This document shows, piece by piece, positions 11,279-21,906 of a stretch of DNA of 64,000 nucleotides. Position 1 is the first letter of the stretch. Every line of letters starts with the position of its first letter. Both the position numbers and the translations under genes were made by a program. This DNA comes from Gnetum montanum (taxonomy: Eukaryota; Streptophyta; Gnetopsida; Gnetales; Gnetaceae), in contig MNCI01006534.1 in the NCBI GenBank assembly GCA_015680685.1, positions 156,253 through 220,252 on the forward strand, given 5' to 3'. Below the pieces are notes generated by a model. That model worked only from the letters and a program-made list of their open reading frames with translations. It did no database searches and was not told where the DNA came from.

Positions 11279-12124
11279 TGATGAGCAACGAGGTACCCCT
11301 ATGTAGAACCATACGAATCACAAGCGTTCATGCGTGATTTGGTCAAATTTCGTAGACCTTAAGTTCTTAAGTACATTGGTTCTACGATATGAAATCTAAT
11401 TAGAATGATTGTTGTCTTCTCAATTCCACTCGTGAGGTACAAGTATATGGTTAAGTGCAACTAAGGTATATGATTTTTATCATTTTGTATTTTATAAGTT
11501 TAATTGCCTTGAATAAGAATGGAAGGTAGAGAAATTTAATATCTAATTAATCTATTGGCTAGCTACCCTAACACAAGTACCCATTCCCACTCTCTGAACA
11601 CATCCTGAATGCATGTAGCACTGTTGGATTACCAAACATTAAGCATTTCTAGATTAATAAGTGCTACATGTATGCTTGAAGTGGTTGTGATTGTGTTCAT
11701 TAACAACTAGAAGTTAATTGCTTAATGAAAATGCATTAAAGTAAAGTGCATGAATAATAAATGCATTAAAGGAAGCATTAATCTATCTTAGTGCTACAAG
11801 GATTATCAAAAGGGCTCATCTTTATTCTCATCACACTACTATGCTCAAGTACATTAATGCTTGAATAAAGGTTTGTACACACTCAGACTTTTGCTTTGGG
11901 CACTCAGAAAATATTCTAACTCTACAGAAAAAAAATTGCAAGAGCTTTGCTATACTATGAAAAAAACTATATGAAAATCATGAGCCCAAGCACTATATTT
12001 ATAGGTTGGCATATACCCCACAATATCAGATATTCAGCATTGCATCTTAGGCTCTGACATTGGGTATCTAATATCAAGGCTCCGATATATTTGATATTAG
12101 AGTGAGTCAAAACATGATTCATCA
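11279..12124 (-). repeat. A3 3' LTR (846 bp)
   Basis: On the minus strand it begins TGATGAATCATG at 12124, right after the polypurine tract, and ends GCTCATCA at 11279. It has a TATA-like box (about 11995-12003) and decayed GATATC-type palindromes (about 12015-12110, now forms such as AATATC and GATATT). It is related along its length to 886-1839 and 4533-5099. Confidence 0.85.
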
Positions 12125-12139
12125 TACCCCCATGACTGA
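12125..12139 (-). other. polypurine tract of A3
   Basis: The plus strand reads TACCCCCATGACTGA, the exact complement of the A0 tract (TCAGTCATGGGGGTA). A decayed CTTGAGGATAAG tract lies just outside it, equivalent to CTCGAGGACGAG in A0. Confidence 0.65.
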
Positions 12140-14000
12140 ATAAAAACTTATCCTCAAGTGAAGAGGAGGAGGAACAAGTTCCTTAAAATATATTGGGAAG
12201 GTATGGGATTATTGATTGAGATACAAACTGACTCAGATGGAACAAATAGACTCTTAAGTTCTTGAGTGTATGAATTATAATCTTTTACAAAGTTGGGTGT
12301 TCATGACAAGAGAAGAGAACACCTTGGACAAAACTAACATCCAACTTCTCTTGGAAATAAAAGAGTGAGAGAGAAGATCCAACAATCATGAATATTCCTT
12401 GTCATGTGGTACTGCCGCATCATCCTTGGTGAAGATAGTCTTGCTTCTAGTCCATGCTACCCATTGTAATCACAACAAAATCACAAATTAGTGTGCAATG
12501 TGTAACATATAGCTTTGAAGTGCCTCATCTCGTTGGTGGTTACACTTGGCTAAGTTTTGATTATGGTGGATTGATTCCATTAGTAGTGTTAATGGGAAAG
12601 TTGAAAAATAGGTGAAATGCATAAGTAGTTCATTAAATTTGAAAAAGTTCAATTGTGAGGAAATGCTTGAAGAGGGTTTAAGAATTTGCAATAATCACAA
12701 TAAAAGGTTTCACTGAAAAACGTTATGAAGATGTGCACAATTGGATGTCATTGATGTGGTAAACAAAAGGATTAGATTCTAAGAGTGTCTAAGGATAAAG
12801 AACTTAACTAACCTAATCAAAAGATATGCAAGTGGGTCCTCCCCAAAGTAGGCACAAGCCTTTTATTGCCCTTGCATAACTTCAAATCAAGGAGTCCATG
12901 GGCCCCATTGGTGATTAATGGTTACAAAAAGTTAGACACAAAAACTTGGAAGATGCTACCTAAGAATTTTGACACATCAAACTAGGACATCGAATAAGAG
13001 CATGAAACTAACAGTGAGCTGAGATATGGAAAACATAGGTGAAAGAAAGAGAGAGTGGAATGAAGTTCTTGATTACAATCACATGAAGTCTCTTGTGAAT
13101 TTTATGGTTAAATGACTTGATAAGATCCATCCTTAGTCCAGACCAAAACCAACCAGATTTAGTGACTTTGCATCACCATTCTAATTCCCATAGAACAACC
13201 ACCGTTCTTTATTAGAGAAGAAAAGAGAAGTAGGAAGTGCGGAAGGGGCTTAGTTAGAGGGGACCTTCAAGCATGGGTAACATGTATTTATAGTCCCATA
13301 ACCAGTGCTTGTAGCCCATTTATTTTGTCTAAGGGGTATGCTTTAAATTTCCATCATTTTATTTTTTTATGAGAACCACACCATGCAAAGACTTATTTAA
13401 CTTCCTTTTATTGGTTGACATGGAACGATAAGAAATCCATGAAAACACACATGCACCCAAGTAAGTAGAAAAGCACAAGGAATACCAAATCTCGTTGAAA
13501 TCATACCCTGTTCGAACCTTTGAATATTTTCCAAATCCAGAAACTACCAAAGTCAAAAATTTGTTATAGTTTTATTAATGAAAAAGGGACTACACATTTC
13601 TAGAATAAGGAAAACCATAAAGTTTGTGGATGGGTGGATGTTGTGGACTTGCTACCTGTTGCATGAAAAAGAAACCATGTCCTAATTATCCGTAACAAAA
13701 GCTAGAATCCAAATGTCAACAAGAAAATAACTAAATAGTACATACCACCATCAAGCAACGAATTACTACTATGCTTGTCACTTATCAACAACAAGTTAGA
13801 AAAATGCACAAGAATAAAACAACATATAAAAGTAAGTGTAAAATATGCAAGAAATAGCAAATGTATTAATGATGGTGTAAAACAAAAATTAGAAAAGATT
13901 AATAACATGAAAACAAAAAGATGTAAAATAAAGAATGTGTAAAACAAAAAGTTGTAAAACAAAAACATGTAAAACAAAAAGGGTGAAAAACTAAGGAGTT
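12140..14000 (-). other. 3' non-coding region of A3 between integrase and LTR
   Basis: No gene is supported. Bases 12790-12960 match 1-170 of A0 in inverted orientation, so this is element 3' region and not host DNA. Bases 13860-13990 hold a loose tandem repeat of TGTAAAACAAAAA. On the minus strand it becomes a Phe/Leu-rich ORF (13977-13702), which I attribute to composition and not to an envelope protein. In Athila-type elements an env-like ORF can occupy this place; none can be read here. Confidence 0.5.
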
Positions 14001-14010
14001 GCTTATATAG

Positions 14011-17000
14011 TTAGCATGGATGTCCATCTCCCCCATGAATGAGTTGAAAAGAGGAGATCAGAAATATTGAGCATGGTTGTTCATCTGATGAAATGTTTGT
14101 TGTATTCGTTGGCTTATGCTCATGGAAAGGTTTGACTTGTTGTATGTTGACTAGCTGTTTTCTATTTAGGATCTCAGGTTCATAGATCATCATGGCCCCA
14201 GAAGGAAAAGTTTCATAAATTATATAAGGTCCTTCCCACAATGTTTGAAAATTAGTTCATTAAGGTACATGTGTGGGATTCCAGTAGAGAACCATATCTT
14301 TGAGTTGAAATTTGGCTTTCCTGATTTTAAGATCATGGCAATTTTTTTTGAATGCATTGTACAACTCGTTAGATGATAGGACCACCAATTGGTTTTCATC
14401 CAGCAAGTTGAGATTCATTAATCTTTCTTTTTTGTGCTAGACTCAAGTCAAGGTCAAGGTCATAGGTTGTTGAAAGTGTATGGAGCTCAGATTCAATAGG
14501 AAGTGTTGGTAATTTTCTATACATAAGCTCATAGGAAGAATAGCCTATACGAAGTTTCCATGTTTAGTAATAGGCCCAAAGAGCATCATTGAGTTTCATG
14601 CTCCAATCTTTCCTATATTTGCTAACAGTTCTTATTAGAATCCTTGTGATTTCCCTATTGGTGACCTTCGCTTAACCATTGTCTTAGGGGATGGTAGGGT
14701 GTTGTGAGTTTATGTTCAATGCCTAGGTGTTACATGAGCTTCCAAAAAGTAGTGCTTATAAAATGAGTTCCATTATCAGAAATTAATGCACGTGGCACAC
14801 CAAACTTGTTTACAAAATTTTGTTGTATAAACTAAACATTAGTAGAAGATGTACAGTCAGTGACAACTGCTACTTCTTCCCATTTCGTATAATAGTCAGT
14901 AGTGACTATGATATATGACTTTCCATTGGACATGGGTGTGATGGGACCCATGAAATCAATCTGCTAGATGTCAAAGGGTTCTAGTGGTTGAATCCATTGT
15001 TGAAGTCCCTCCATTCGAGCAATCATTCCACCATCTCATTAGCAGCGTTCACAAGAGTGGACATATTGATGAGCATCCGTAAATATTTTTGGCTAGTAAT
15101 ACCTTGCCATTAGCATTTTAATTGCCATGTGTCTCCCAACATAGTGGTTCCCACAAGGACCTTCATGAGCATCTTAGAGAATGCATAGTTGATCAACATC
15201 AGGGACATACCATTGAACCAAGCCATCGGCGCACAGCTTGTAGAGCTGTCCATTGATCTTCATGAAGCATTTTACCTGGTGAAGAAACTATTATTTCTTC
15301 TGGTTGTCCAACCCTTGTGGAATTTCTTAGGTGAGAAGATAGGTGTGAATGCCATCATATCATTTATGCTCATTGGGAGATTGTTCAATTATAGCCCCGG
15401 CAAAGAGCAGTTCATTAGGAAATAGATCAAATAGTGGATGCTCCTCCTCTTTGTTATCCCATCATAACCAAGACAAGTAGTCAGTGACCACATTCTTAGT
15501 GCCCTTTCAATGTACCATCATAAGATTAAATTCGTATAATATCACTAGCCACCATGTTACACAGGGGCTTACCGTTGGCTTATTCATTAGGAAGCGGATG
15601 TCGCTATGGTGCATGTGCACAAACACCTTGTACCCAAGCACATAATGTTTAAAATTTTTAGAGCAAACACCACTGCCATCAATTCTTTTTTTCTAGTGGT
15701 GTAATTTAGTTATGCATCCATAATGTTTTGATTAGTGTAGTGGATGTAATATGGACATTTCTTATCATCCATCTATATAAGCATAGCTCCCAAGGCATAA
15801 TTTAATGCATTTGTCATAACATGAAATGGTTTGGACTAGTCAGGTGCTTATAGAATTAGAGTTTCTACAAGTTTCTCCTTCAGTTGTTGGAATTCTTTTT
15901 CACATTCCATGGTCTAGACAAATGAAGCATCTTTCTTTGTTAGCTCAACCAACGATTTTGCGATCTTAGAGAAATTCTCTATGAATTGCTAGTAGTAGCC
16001 AGTATGTCCAAGGAATGACCAAACATCTTTGATAGTTTCTGGTTGGTGGGTTATTCCTTGGATAACCCTTATTTTTTGGGGTTGACCTTAATTCCTACTT
16101 GTGATATTCTGTGCCCCAACACAATGCCTTCCTAGACCATTAGATGACTCTTTTGCTAATTGAGCCGTAGATTTGTTTTAACACATCATTTTAGTACTTG
16201 CTTAAGGTGGTCTAGGGCTTACTCGAATGTAGCTCCATAGTGGAGAAGTCATCCATGAAGACTTCCACATCACTATCGATCTACTATTGAAAAATGCTAA
16301 AGACCAAGCATTGAAATGTAACAGAGGCATTGCATAGATCAAAAGGGATCTTGCGATATGCAAAAGTCCCCCAAGGATTTGTGAATGTTGTTTTGGCTTG
16401 GTCCTTTGTTGTGATCTAGATATAGTTATAGCCACTATAACCATTTAGAAAACTATAGCGGTAATGCCCAGATATTGTGTCTAACACCTAATCAATGAGT
16501 GGAAATGGAAAGTGATCCTTGAATGTTGTCATATTCAGCAATCGAAAACTAATGCAGACTTGCCACTGGGCACATTTCTTAGGCACAATAATAAGTGGAC
16601 TAACCCACTCGCTATTTGCAATGGAATAGATAAACCCCAACTTGAGGAGTTATTTAATTTCTTCCTTGACAATTTGCTTGAATTTGGGGTTTAATCACCT
16701 TTATGGTTGTCTCTTTGGCTTCACGGCTGGGTCGGTGTAGATGCGATGCTAGCATAATCTAGGATCAATCCTTGTGAGTTCAGGATATTATCAGGCAAAG
16801 ATGGCTAACCATTTTTCAAACACTTTTAACAACCTCTTTTTCTGTTCTAGAGCAAGATTTTCTTTGGTTATGATTGACTTTCCATTTCTTAAGAACACAT
16901 ATTTTATGTTGGCAGGTAAAGCTTTTAGTTTAAGGGGCTCTTGCTTGAAATTTTTAGGAATTTCAAACTCTTCCTAGTAGGTATCATCATTTGTATCATT

Positions 17001-17430
17001 AGAGAGTTGGTGATGAGCTTGCTCTAGTTCATCCATGCCGATGACATATGCACATGTAAGGCTCTCAATTGGTTCCATGCAAAGTGTGCTACTCTTAAAA
17101 TCAGCGATTAGCCATTGGGTGCCCTCCTGTTTTGTGGCTGGTAGGTACAAACACCTTTGAATGTTAGCTTCTAGTGCATACTACTTGCATGTAAAGATAG
17201 ATGCTCATTTCACTGCGTAGAGTTTCTGCACACAATTGCACCTTGTATTGTTGTATGTGATGCATGGAACTTGCTCCTTCTTAATCTGTTTGAATGTGTT
17301 TTATTTAGATATTTCTAAGCAAAGATCTCTAATGCCCATTCTTACATCAACGGTGCTTAGCCATGCCCTTTCCATGATGATTAGGAAGTCTCCTTTGCAA
17401 TTCTCCACCTTGATCACTAAGTAGGACAAG
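14011..17430 (-). pseudogene. pol pseudogene of A3 (PR linker, RT, RNase H, integrase)
   Basis: This is a polyprotein read right to left. A linker at about 17060-16770 includes LKALPANIKYVF, the usual segment before RT in this group. RT follows (about 16700-15950), with RQPQRR-type substrate-strand residues, EWVSPLIIVPKK, KDHFPFPLID and a retained catalytic FMDD at about 16246-16262. RNase H occupies about 15900-15440 and integrase about 15250-14250, with IQPLEPFDI, KSYIIVTTDYYTKW and ALISDNGTHF. The C-terminal tail is GPYIIYETFPSGAMMIYEPE (14238 downward). Several stops and frameshifts interrupt it. The order is the normal gypsy order PR-RT-RH-INT. The gene is cut at 17445 by the LTR of B4. 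Confidence 0.75.
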
Positions 17431-17549
17431 ACCACCCATAGATAGTGAAACACCACAAAATTTCAGCTTAACACTTTGAAATGAGAACAACCCGGTGCTT
17501 CAACATCCAGAAGTTCAAAAATTGGACTAATGAGCATGAATCTTATCAT

Positions 17550-18420
17550 GCACACTGAGGTCACACTGAAGTCATGCTATCGGCATGCGTGTAGTGTGCG
17601 CAACCTTCAGAGCCTCCAAATCAGGTCAAAATAGTCCTAATTCGAATGGGCGAGGCCCCCTCGGGCCCCACTGATGACTACTCCAAGTTTTAGCATCCAG
17701 AACCCAAGGTTTCAAATCAAACTTGCACAAATCTTGCTACTCACGCTGAGGTCACGCCCAGGTCACGCTGACAGCGTTTCTCCAGTGTGAGTACAGCGTG
17801 AGTAACTTCTAGAACCTTAAAATCAAGCCGAAATGATCTGAATCTGAGTAATGCAAGATACCTTTGAAGTTCACTGATGATCATTGCAACTCCCAACCCT
17901 TAGAATTCTGATTTCAGGTCCAAACATATACCATTTTTAGCACTCACGTTGAGGTCACGTTGGAGTCACGCCCAACTCACGCTGACAGCGTGAGCCTAGC
18001 ATGAGTTGCTAAAATGACTTGGATCAAGGCACGAATAGGCTCAGACTCAGCATGCAGCTTGTCCCCAAGGTCAGGTAGTAGTTACACTTGAAAGAAAGGT
18101 CTCAAATATCAAGATTTGGTGTGAAATGTACCATCCCAGCTTGCTCACGCCCAGGTCATGCTAAGGTCACACTGACAACGTGAGCCCAACGTGAGTTTCC
18201 AAAAGTGGCCTAAATCCGAGCACAGACAGGCTCAAATTAAACATGCAGGACATCCTCAAGGTCAGGTAGCAGTTACACTTCAAAAAAAAGTCTTAAGGAT
18301 GGAATTTTGACACAAAATGCATCATTTTTTGTCATGCACGCTGAGGTGATGCTGAGGTCATGCTGGCAGCGTGAGTCCAGAGTGAGCACTGGTCATGACC
18401 GAGCAAAAGCACTTTAGACA
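17550..18420 (+). repeat. B4 LTR array of ~180-200-bp units with CACGCTG cores
   Basis: Five related units have cores near 17556, 17740, 17942, 18130 and 18335. Each core is a cluster of TCACGCTG followed by the complement, such as CACGCTGACAGCGTG at about 17977, flanked by similar text (CTCAAAATGCAT-type before the core; AACTTCTAGAACC or GGTCAGGTAGCAGTTACAC after it). The B3 LTRs have seven such units and B2 four. Confidence 0.7.
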
Positions 18421-18833
18421 CATGTTGAGGGCATGCTAGGACAAGATCAACTCATGCTGGCAGCCTTGATGAAGCAAAAACATCTCAAATAGCCATAGGA
18501 CCACTCATGTTAGCACCCTGCAGTAGCTAGTTCATGGATCGGGAAGTTCCAAGTGAGCCAGAATCAAGATCTCTTGTTGTACACTATCATTTTATTGTAA
18601 ATTTGCAACATTTGTGAGCTTGTCAAGCTCTTACGCTTCAAATTGTATGCATGAACGTAATGTAAATCAATCTATATTGTAAGATACAGTGTATCCGGTC
18701 TAGAACGTAGTCTGCCACATACGTCCAGTTCACACACAACTGTGCATCGAACACCTGTCAGACGATCTGTTTTTCTCTCATCTCACAGCCATTGACCTCA
18801 TTCATGAATCCTACTCCCGAGCCTAGTAAAATG

Positions 18834-18840
18834 TATAAAT
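18834..18840 (+). promoter_or_regulatory. TATA box of B4 5' LTR
   Basis: TATAAAT followed by ACCCTGTT. The same TATAAATACCCT phrase occurs in the B3 5' LTR (20480), the B2 5' LTR (26353) and the B2 3' LTR (33943); in the B3 3' LTR it has decayed to AATAAATACCCC (about 48524). It marks the U3/R transition of the family. Confidence 0.6.
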
Positions 18841-18909
18841 ACCCTGTTCATTGACATAAATGGGGTTGGAAATTTGGAAAAAGAAAACCAGCAATCCTGA
18901 GCCTGGACA

Positions 18910-18914
18910 CACGT
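18910..18914 (+). repeat. target-site duplication of B3, left copy
   Basis: CACGT immediately precedes the B3 LTR start TGAAAA and is repeated exactly at 49140-49144 after the B3 3' LTR. Confidence 0.85.
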
Positions 18915-18959
18915 TGAAAACACCACAAAAATTTTTGGCCTAGCACTTTTAGACAGGAC

Positions 18960-20115
18960 TCAAGCTAAGTCACGCTGCTACCCAATAGGATGTATAGCAT
19001 GACCAAACTTGAGAGCCTTCAAAACAGCATGAAATGACACATTATTGAATAGACAAAGTTCCCTTGGGGCCCACAGGCAATTACTCCAACTCCCGGCATT
19101 CGAAATCTAGGGTTTTAGGCTCAAAATGCATGGCTTTTATTATATACACTTTGGTCACGCTGTGGTCATGCTGCCTAGTGTAAGACCAACGTGACCAACT
19201 TTTGGAGCCCCAAAATCAATTCCAAACAGCCTAGATTTGAGCACACGGACCCTCCATAAGCTTCACTGATGTCCCCTGCAGCTCCCAACCTTCATAACCT
19301 TGAAATTTGAGCTAAAAATCACATGTTTTGAGCCACTTTCAGTAAGTCATGCTGAGGTCATGCTGCACAACGTGACCAGAGTGTGACCAAACAAGAACAG
19401 CTCAATTCAGGCACCTCCAGGCAGAATTTTGACATGAATTCAACTCCCAAGAGCTAGGCAACAATTGTACATGTTCACAGGCTTCAAAAAATCAAAATCT
19501 GGACCTCAAACATGGCACTTTCAGCTGTTCACACTGAGGTCACGCTGCACAATGTGACCAAGCAAAAAAAGGGCACATCAAGCAGTTTCAGGTCCAGTTT
19601 CGACATGAACTCAATCCCCAGGGGCTAGGCAACAACTATACTAACTCTCAAGTTTCAGAAAATCCATATTTAGGCTTCAAATGTGTCATTTTAACTTACT
19701 CATGTTGAGGTCACGTTGCACAGTGTGATGACAGCATGACCAAATGAAAGATGACTAAAATAGCATCAAATTGGGCTCAGATTCAGCATCCAGACCACCC
19801 TAGAGAGCAGGTAGTAGTTGAGCATCAACAAACAAGCACCAGCATCCAAAAATTAGCTCAAAATAGGGCATAAACACTTGGTCACGTTGAGGTCATGCTG
19901 GGTAGCGTGACCACAGCGTGACCAACCAAAAGTATGCCAAAACAGCCTCCAGATTAGCTCAAATTTGACGTGCAGAACCCTCTCGACCTCAGGCATGCAA
20001 ATCCACTTCGAAAATGGATCCCACAGGTAAAAAATGGGCTCAAAATGTATCATAAACATTGGACACGCTGATGGTCACGTTGGCACGTTAACGCTGGCGT
20101 ATGCACAACGTAAAC
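18960..20115 (+). repeat. B3 LTR array of seven ~180-bp units
   Basis: Core clusters of TCACGCTG/CAGCGTGA and their decayed forms lie at about 18975, 19155, 19345, 19530, 19700, 19880 and 20067, with spacings of about 180, 190, 185, 170, 180 and 187 bp. Between cores the text repeats: GGCTCAAAATGCAT before a core, and phrases such as GAGCCCCAAAATCA or GAGCTAGGCAACAATT after it. Confidence 0.75.
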
Positions 20116-20479
20116 ACTAGGACGTTGGATGCCAGACGCTAATGGCAAGACACACCGTAGACACGTCAGAGCCAGATCCACGCACGCTGGATGCCTTGGA
20201 AGAGCAAAAATAGCACAGATCTATAGATCCAGAGGCCAGACATCCAGATCCACTCTTATACTTTAACATTCTTTGTACATTTTGCACTTTTTAGCGTATC
20301 GAGCTCTTACGCTGCAGATTACACACACCAGCGTAAGAGATCTTGGTCATGCTGCACCCTGTACATTGTAAAATTCTGTGCATCTGGTCAAAACATAGAT
20401 ACTTGTCACCCGATCCACATTTCTCTCATCCTTTAGCCATAGATCTTCCTCCAGATCCGGGTTCCATGCCCAAAAATCC

Positions 20480-20487
20480 TATAAATA
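20480..20487 (+). promoter_or_regulatory. TATA box of B3 5' LTR
   Basis: TATAAATA followed by CCCTATTTTTCC; the equivalent site in the partner LTR (about 48524) has lost the first T. Confidence 0.6.
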
Positions 20488-21075
20488 CCCTATTTTTCCA
20501 TTTAATTAGGGTTGGCAATTTTGGGGCATCAGGATCTAGAGAGTTGGTGAATCTCATCATCGTTATCTCATACGATTGGGCATTACTCAGACTTGGTCAT
20601 GCTGAGCACTTGGGGCAATTTTGGTCACGCTGCACACTTGCAATCAGAAATCAATCTCCTAGCATCTATACACCCTTCACATTAGGGCTAAATTTCCACC
20701 TTGCGATCAATTCGCAACTACGTTCTGACCGGTGTACTTTTTTTTTGTAATCGTCAATCAATACATATAGTTACAATTTTTCCATCCATTGTTCTCTGTT
20801 TACACTATTTACATTTGTTATGATTTTCATTATATTTGTTTACATTTTATTTTCATCTTACCTTTCATATGTTCATTTACGTTTTAGTTTGCATCCATTT
20901 ACGTATAGCCCAGCACATCGCAATAGCATACGCTAGGGGAAGTCCTTGTTTGATCTGCGCACAGACTATTCAAGGCACTCTACCTTCGTTTATTTCTAGC
21001 TTTCCCTCACATGAAGGTGGGGTCTTATTGTATCTTCCATAGATCTCTCAACGTCTGTTTCATTCTAGCCTCGCA

Positions 21076-21090
21076 CTAGAAGGAGGGCCC
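21076..21090 (+). other. damaged primer-binding site of B3
   Basis: CTAGAAGGAGGGCCC matches the 3' two thirds of the PBS seen intact in B4 (TGGCGCTAGAAGGAGGGC, 49593-49610). The first bases TGGCG are missing together with the LTR terminus. Confidence 0.6.
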
Positions 21091-21906
21091 ATTTTTGTTA
21101 CGTTTGTCTGTCTAGTAGCTGCCCACAGCGTCTTGCACCTTGTCCCAGTTTCAGACGTTGTTCACAGCGTCTAGCATCATTCTCTCCCTTCTCAAACACA
21201 GTTCACAGCATCCTACATTTGGTTTTCTTCCTCAGACATTGCCCTCAGCGTCCAGACATTATTCTGATCTGGTAAACATGTTCCTGCTTAACTCACAGCG
21301 TCTAGCACTTAGGCCCCAAATTCCAGATGTTGTATCTAGTGTCCAGACGCTGTTCCCCTGTGCCAGGCACTGCATTCAGCATCCACACATTGTTCTCCTA
21401 TGCCAGACACTGCATTTAGCATCCACACGTTGTTCCCCTATGCGAGATGCTGCATTCAGCGTCCACACGCTGTTCCCTTGTGCCAGATGCTACATTCAGC
21501 GTCCACACACTGTTCCCCTGTGCCAGATGCTATGGTTCAACCCAACAGCATTCTGCATTTTAGTTTCCAAGCCACACGCTGTCCCTTGACTTTCACTCGC
21601 TGTGTTTAAGGCTACCAAACTTCACACAGTGCAATTCCACCCTAGTCAACACACACTTCACTTGTAATTGTGGCCATACAATGTGCCCCCTTTTATTATG
21701 CATGCTGTACTTCTTTACGTTGCTTACATCACTTATACACTATTCCTATTTTCACACGCTGTACTCCCTCTTTCACTCTGCTTCATCTCTTTCATACGCT
21801 ACTCAATCTTTTCACACACTGCACTATTCATATGCTGTGAAACTACATGCTGTTGATACTTGACACATATTTTCTCTCTCCTACGCTGCATCACCCAACA
21901 TTGACA
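21091..21906 (+). other. B3 leader, repeat-rich, non-coding
   Basis: Untranslated leader between PBS and gag, built from short C/T-rich phrases with ACGCTG, CAGCGTC and CACACGCTG words. ORFs read across it (for example 21140-21589) change frame with each 40-bp repeat and have no counterpart in the B4 or B2 leaders, so I do not call a gene. Confidence 0.6.
21353..21531 (+). repeat. 40-bp tandem repeat, about 4.5 copies
   Basis: Units start at 21353, 21393, 21433, 21473 and (partial) 21513. Each begins TTCCCCTGTGCCAG-like and ends CCACACNNTG. Differences are mainly C/T and G/A at CpG positions. Looser, older-looking relatives of the unit continue upstream to about 21150. Confidence 0.85.

Larger units (their letters stand above)
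11279..17445 (-). mobile_element. A3: 3' LTR and pol of a minus-strand Athila-like element
   Basis: Reading right to left: pol (17430 to 14011), a 1.9-kb 3' region, polypurine tract and 3' LTR (12124 to 11279). Its 5' half (gag, 5' LTR) is not in the window because B4 is inserted at 17445/17446. The five bases before the B4 LTR, GATAG (17441-17445), should reappear after the 3' LTR of B4 if it inserted here intact. Confidence 0.78.
17446..18914 (+). repeat. B4 5' LTR, left part
   Basis: It begins TGAAACACCACAAAATTT. Bases 18910-18914 (CACGT) are the target duplicated by B3. It contains a ~180-200-bp repeat array and the TATA box. Together with 49145-49587 the LTR is about 1.91 kb, between B2 (1.77 kb) and B3 (2.16 kb). 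Confidence 0.85.
18915..21075 (+). repeat. B3 5' LTR (about 2.16 kb, 3' end deleted)
   Basis: It begins TGAAAACACCACAAAAAT and is homologous to 46949-49139 throughout. Seven ~180-bp units fill 18960-20115, with the TATA box at 20480. The 3' end differs from its partner: after TTCTAGCCTCGCA the sequence jumps straight into the PBS (CTAGAAGGAGGG). A deletion of a few tens of bases therefore removed the LTR terminus and the first PBS bases, so the end coordinate is approximate. Confidence 0.85.

Noticed and set aside
13702-13977. Hydrophobic 91-residue minus-strand ORF that could be an envelope transmembrane part
   Set aside because: It comes from TGTAAAACAAAAA-type low-complexity DNA and lacks a signal peptide pattern, Cys pattern or homologous frame in A0.
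20343-20750. 135-residue ORF in the B3 LTR, also seen at 48387-48956 in the partner LTR
   Set aside because: It is open in both only because the two LTRs are copies of each other. It crosses the TATA box region and has no recognisable domain.
21140-21589. 149-residue plus-strand ORF with repeated HSASTHCSPV-like text
   Set aside because: The 40-bp period is not a multiple of three, both overlapping frames stay open by chance, and the other B leaders have no equivalent.
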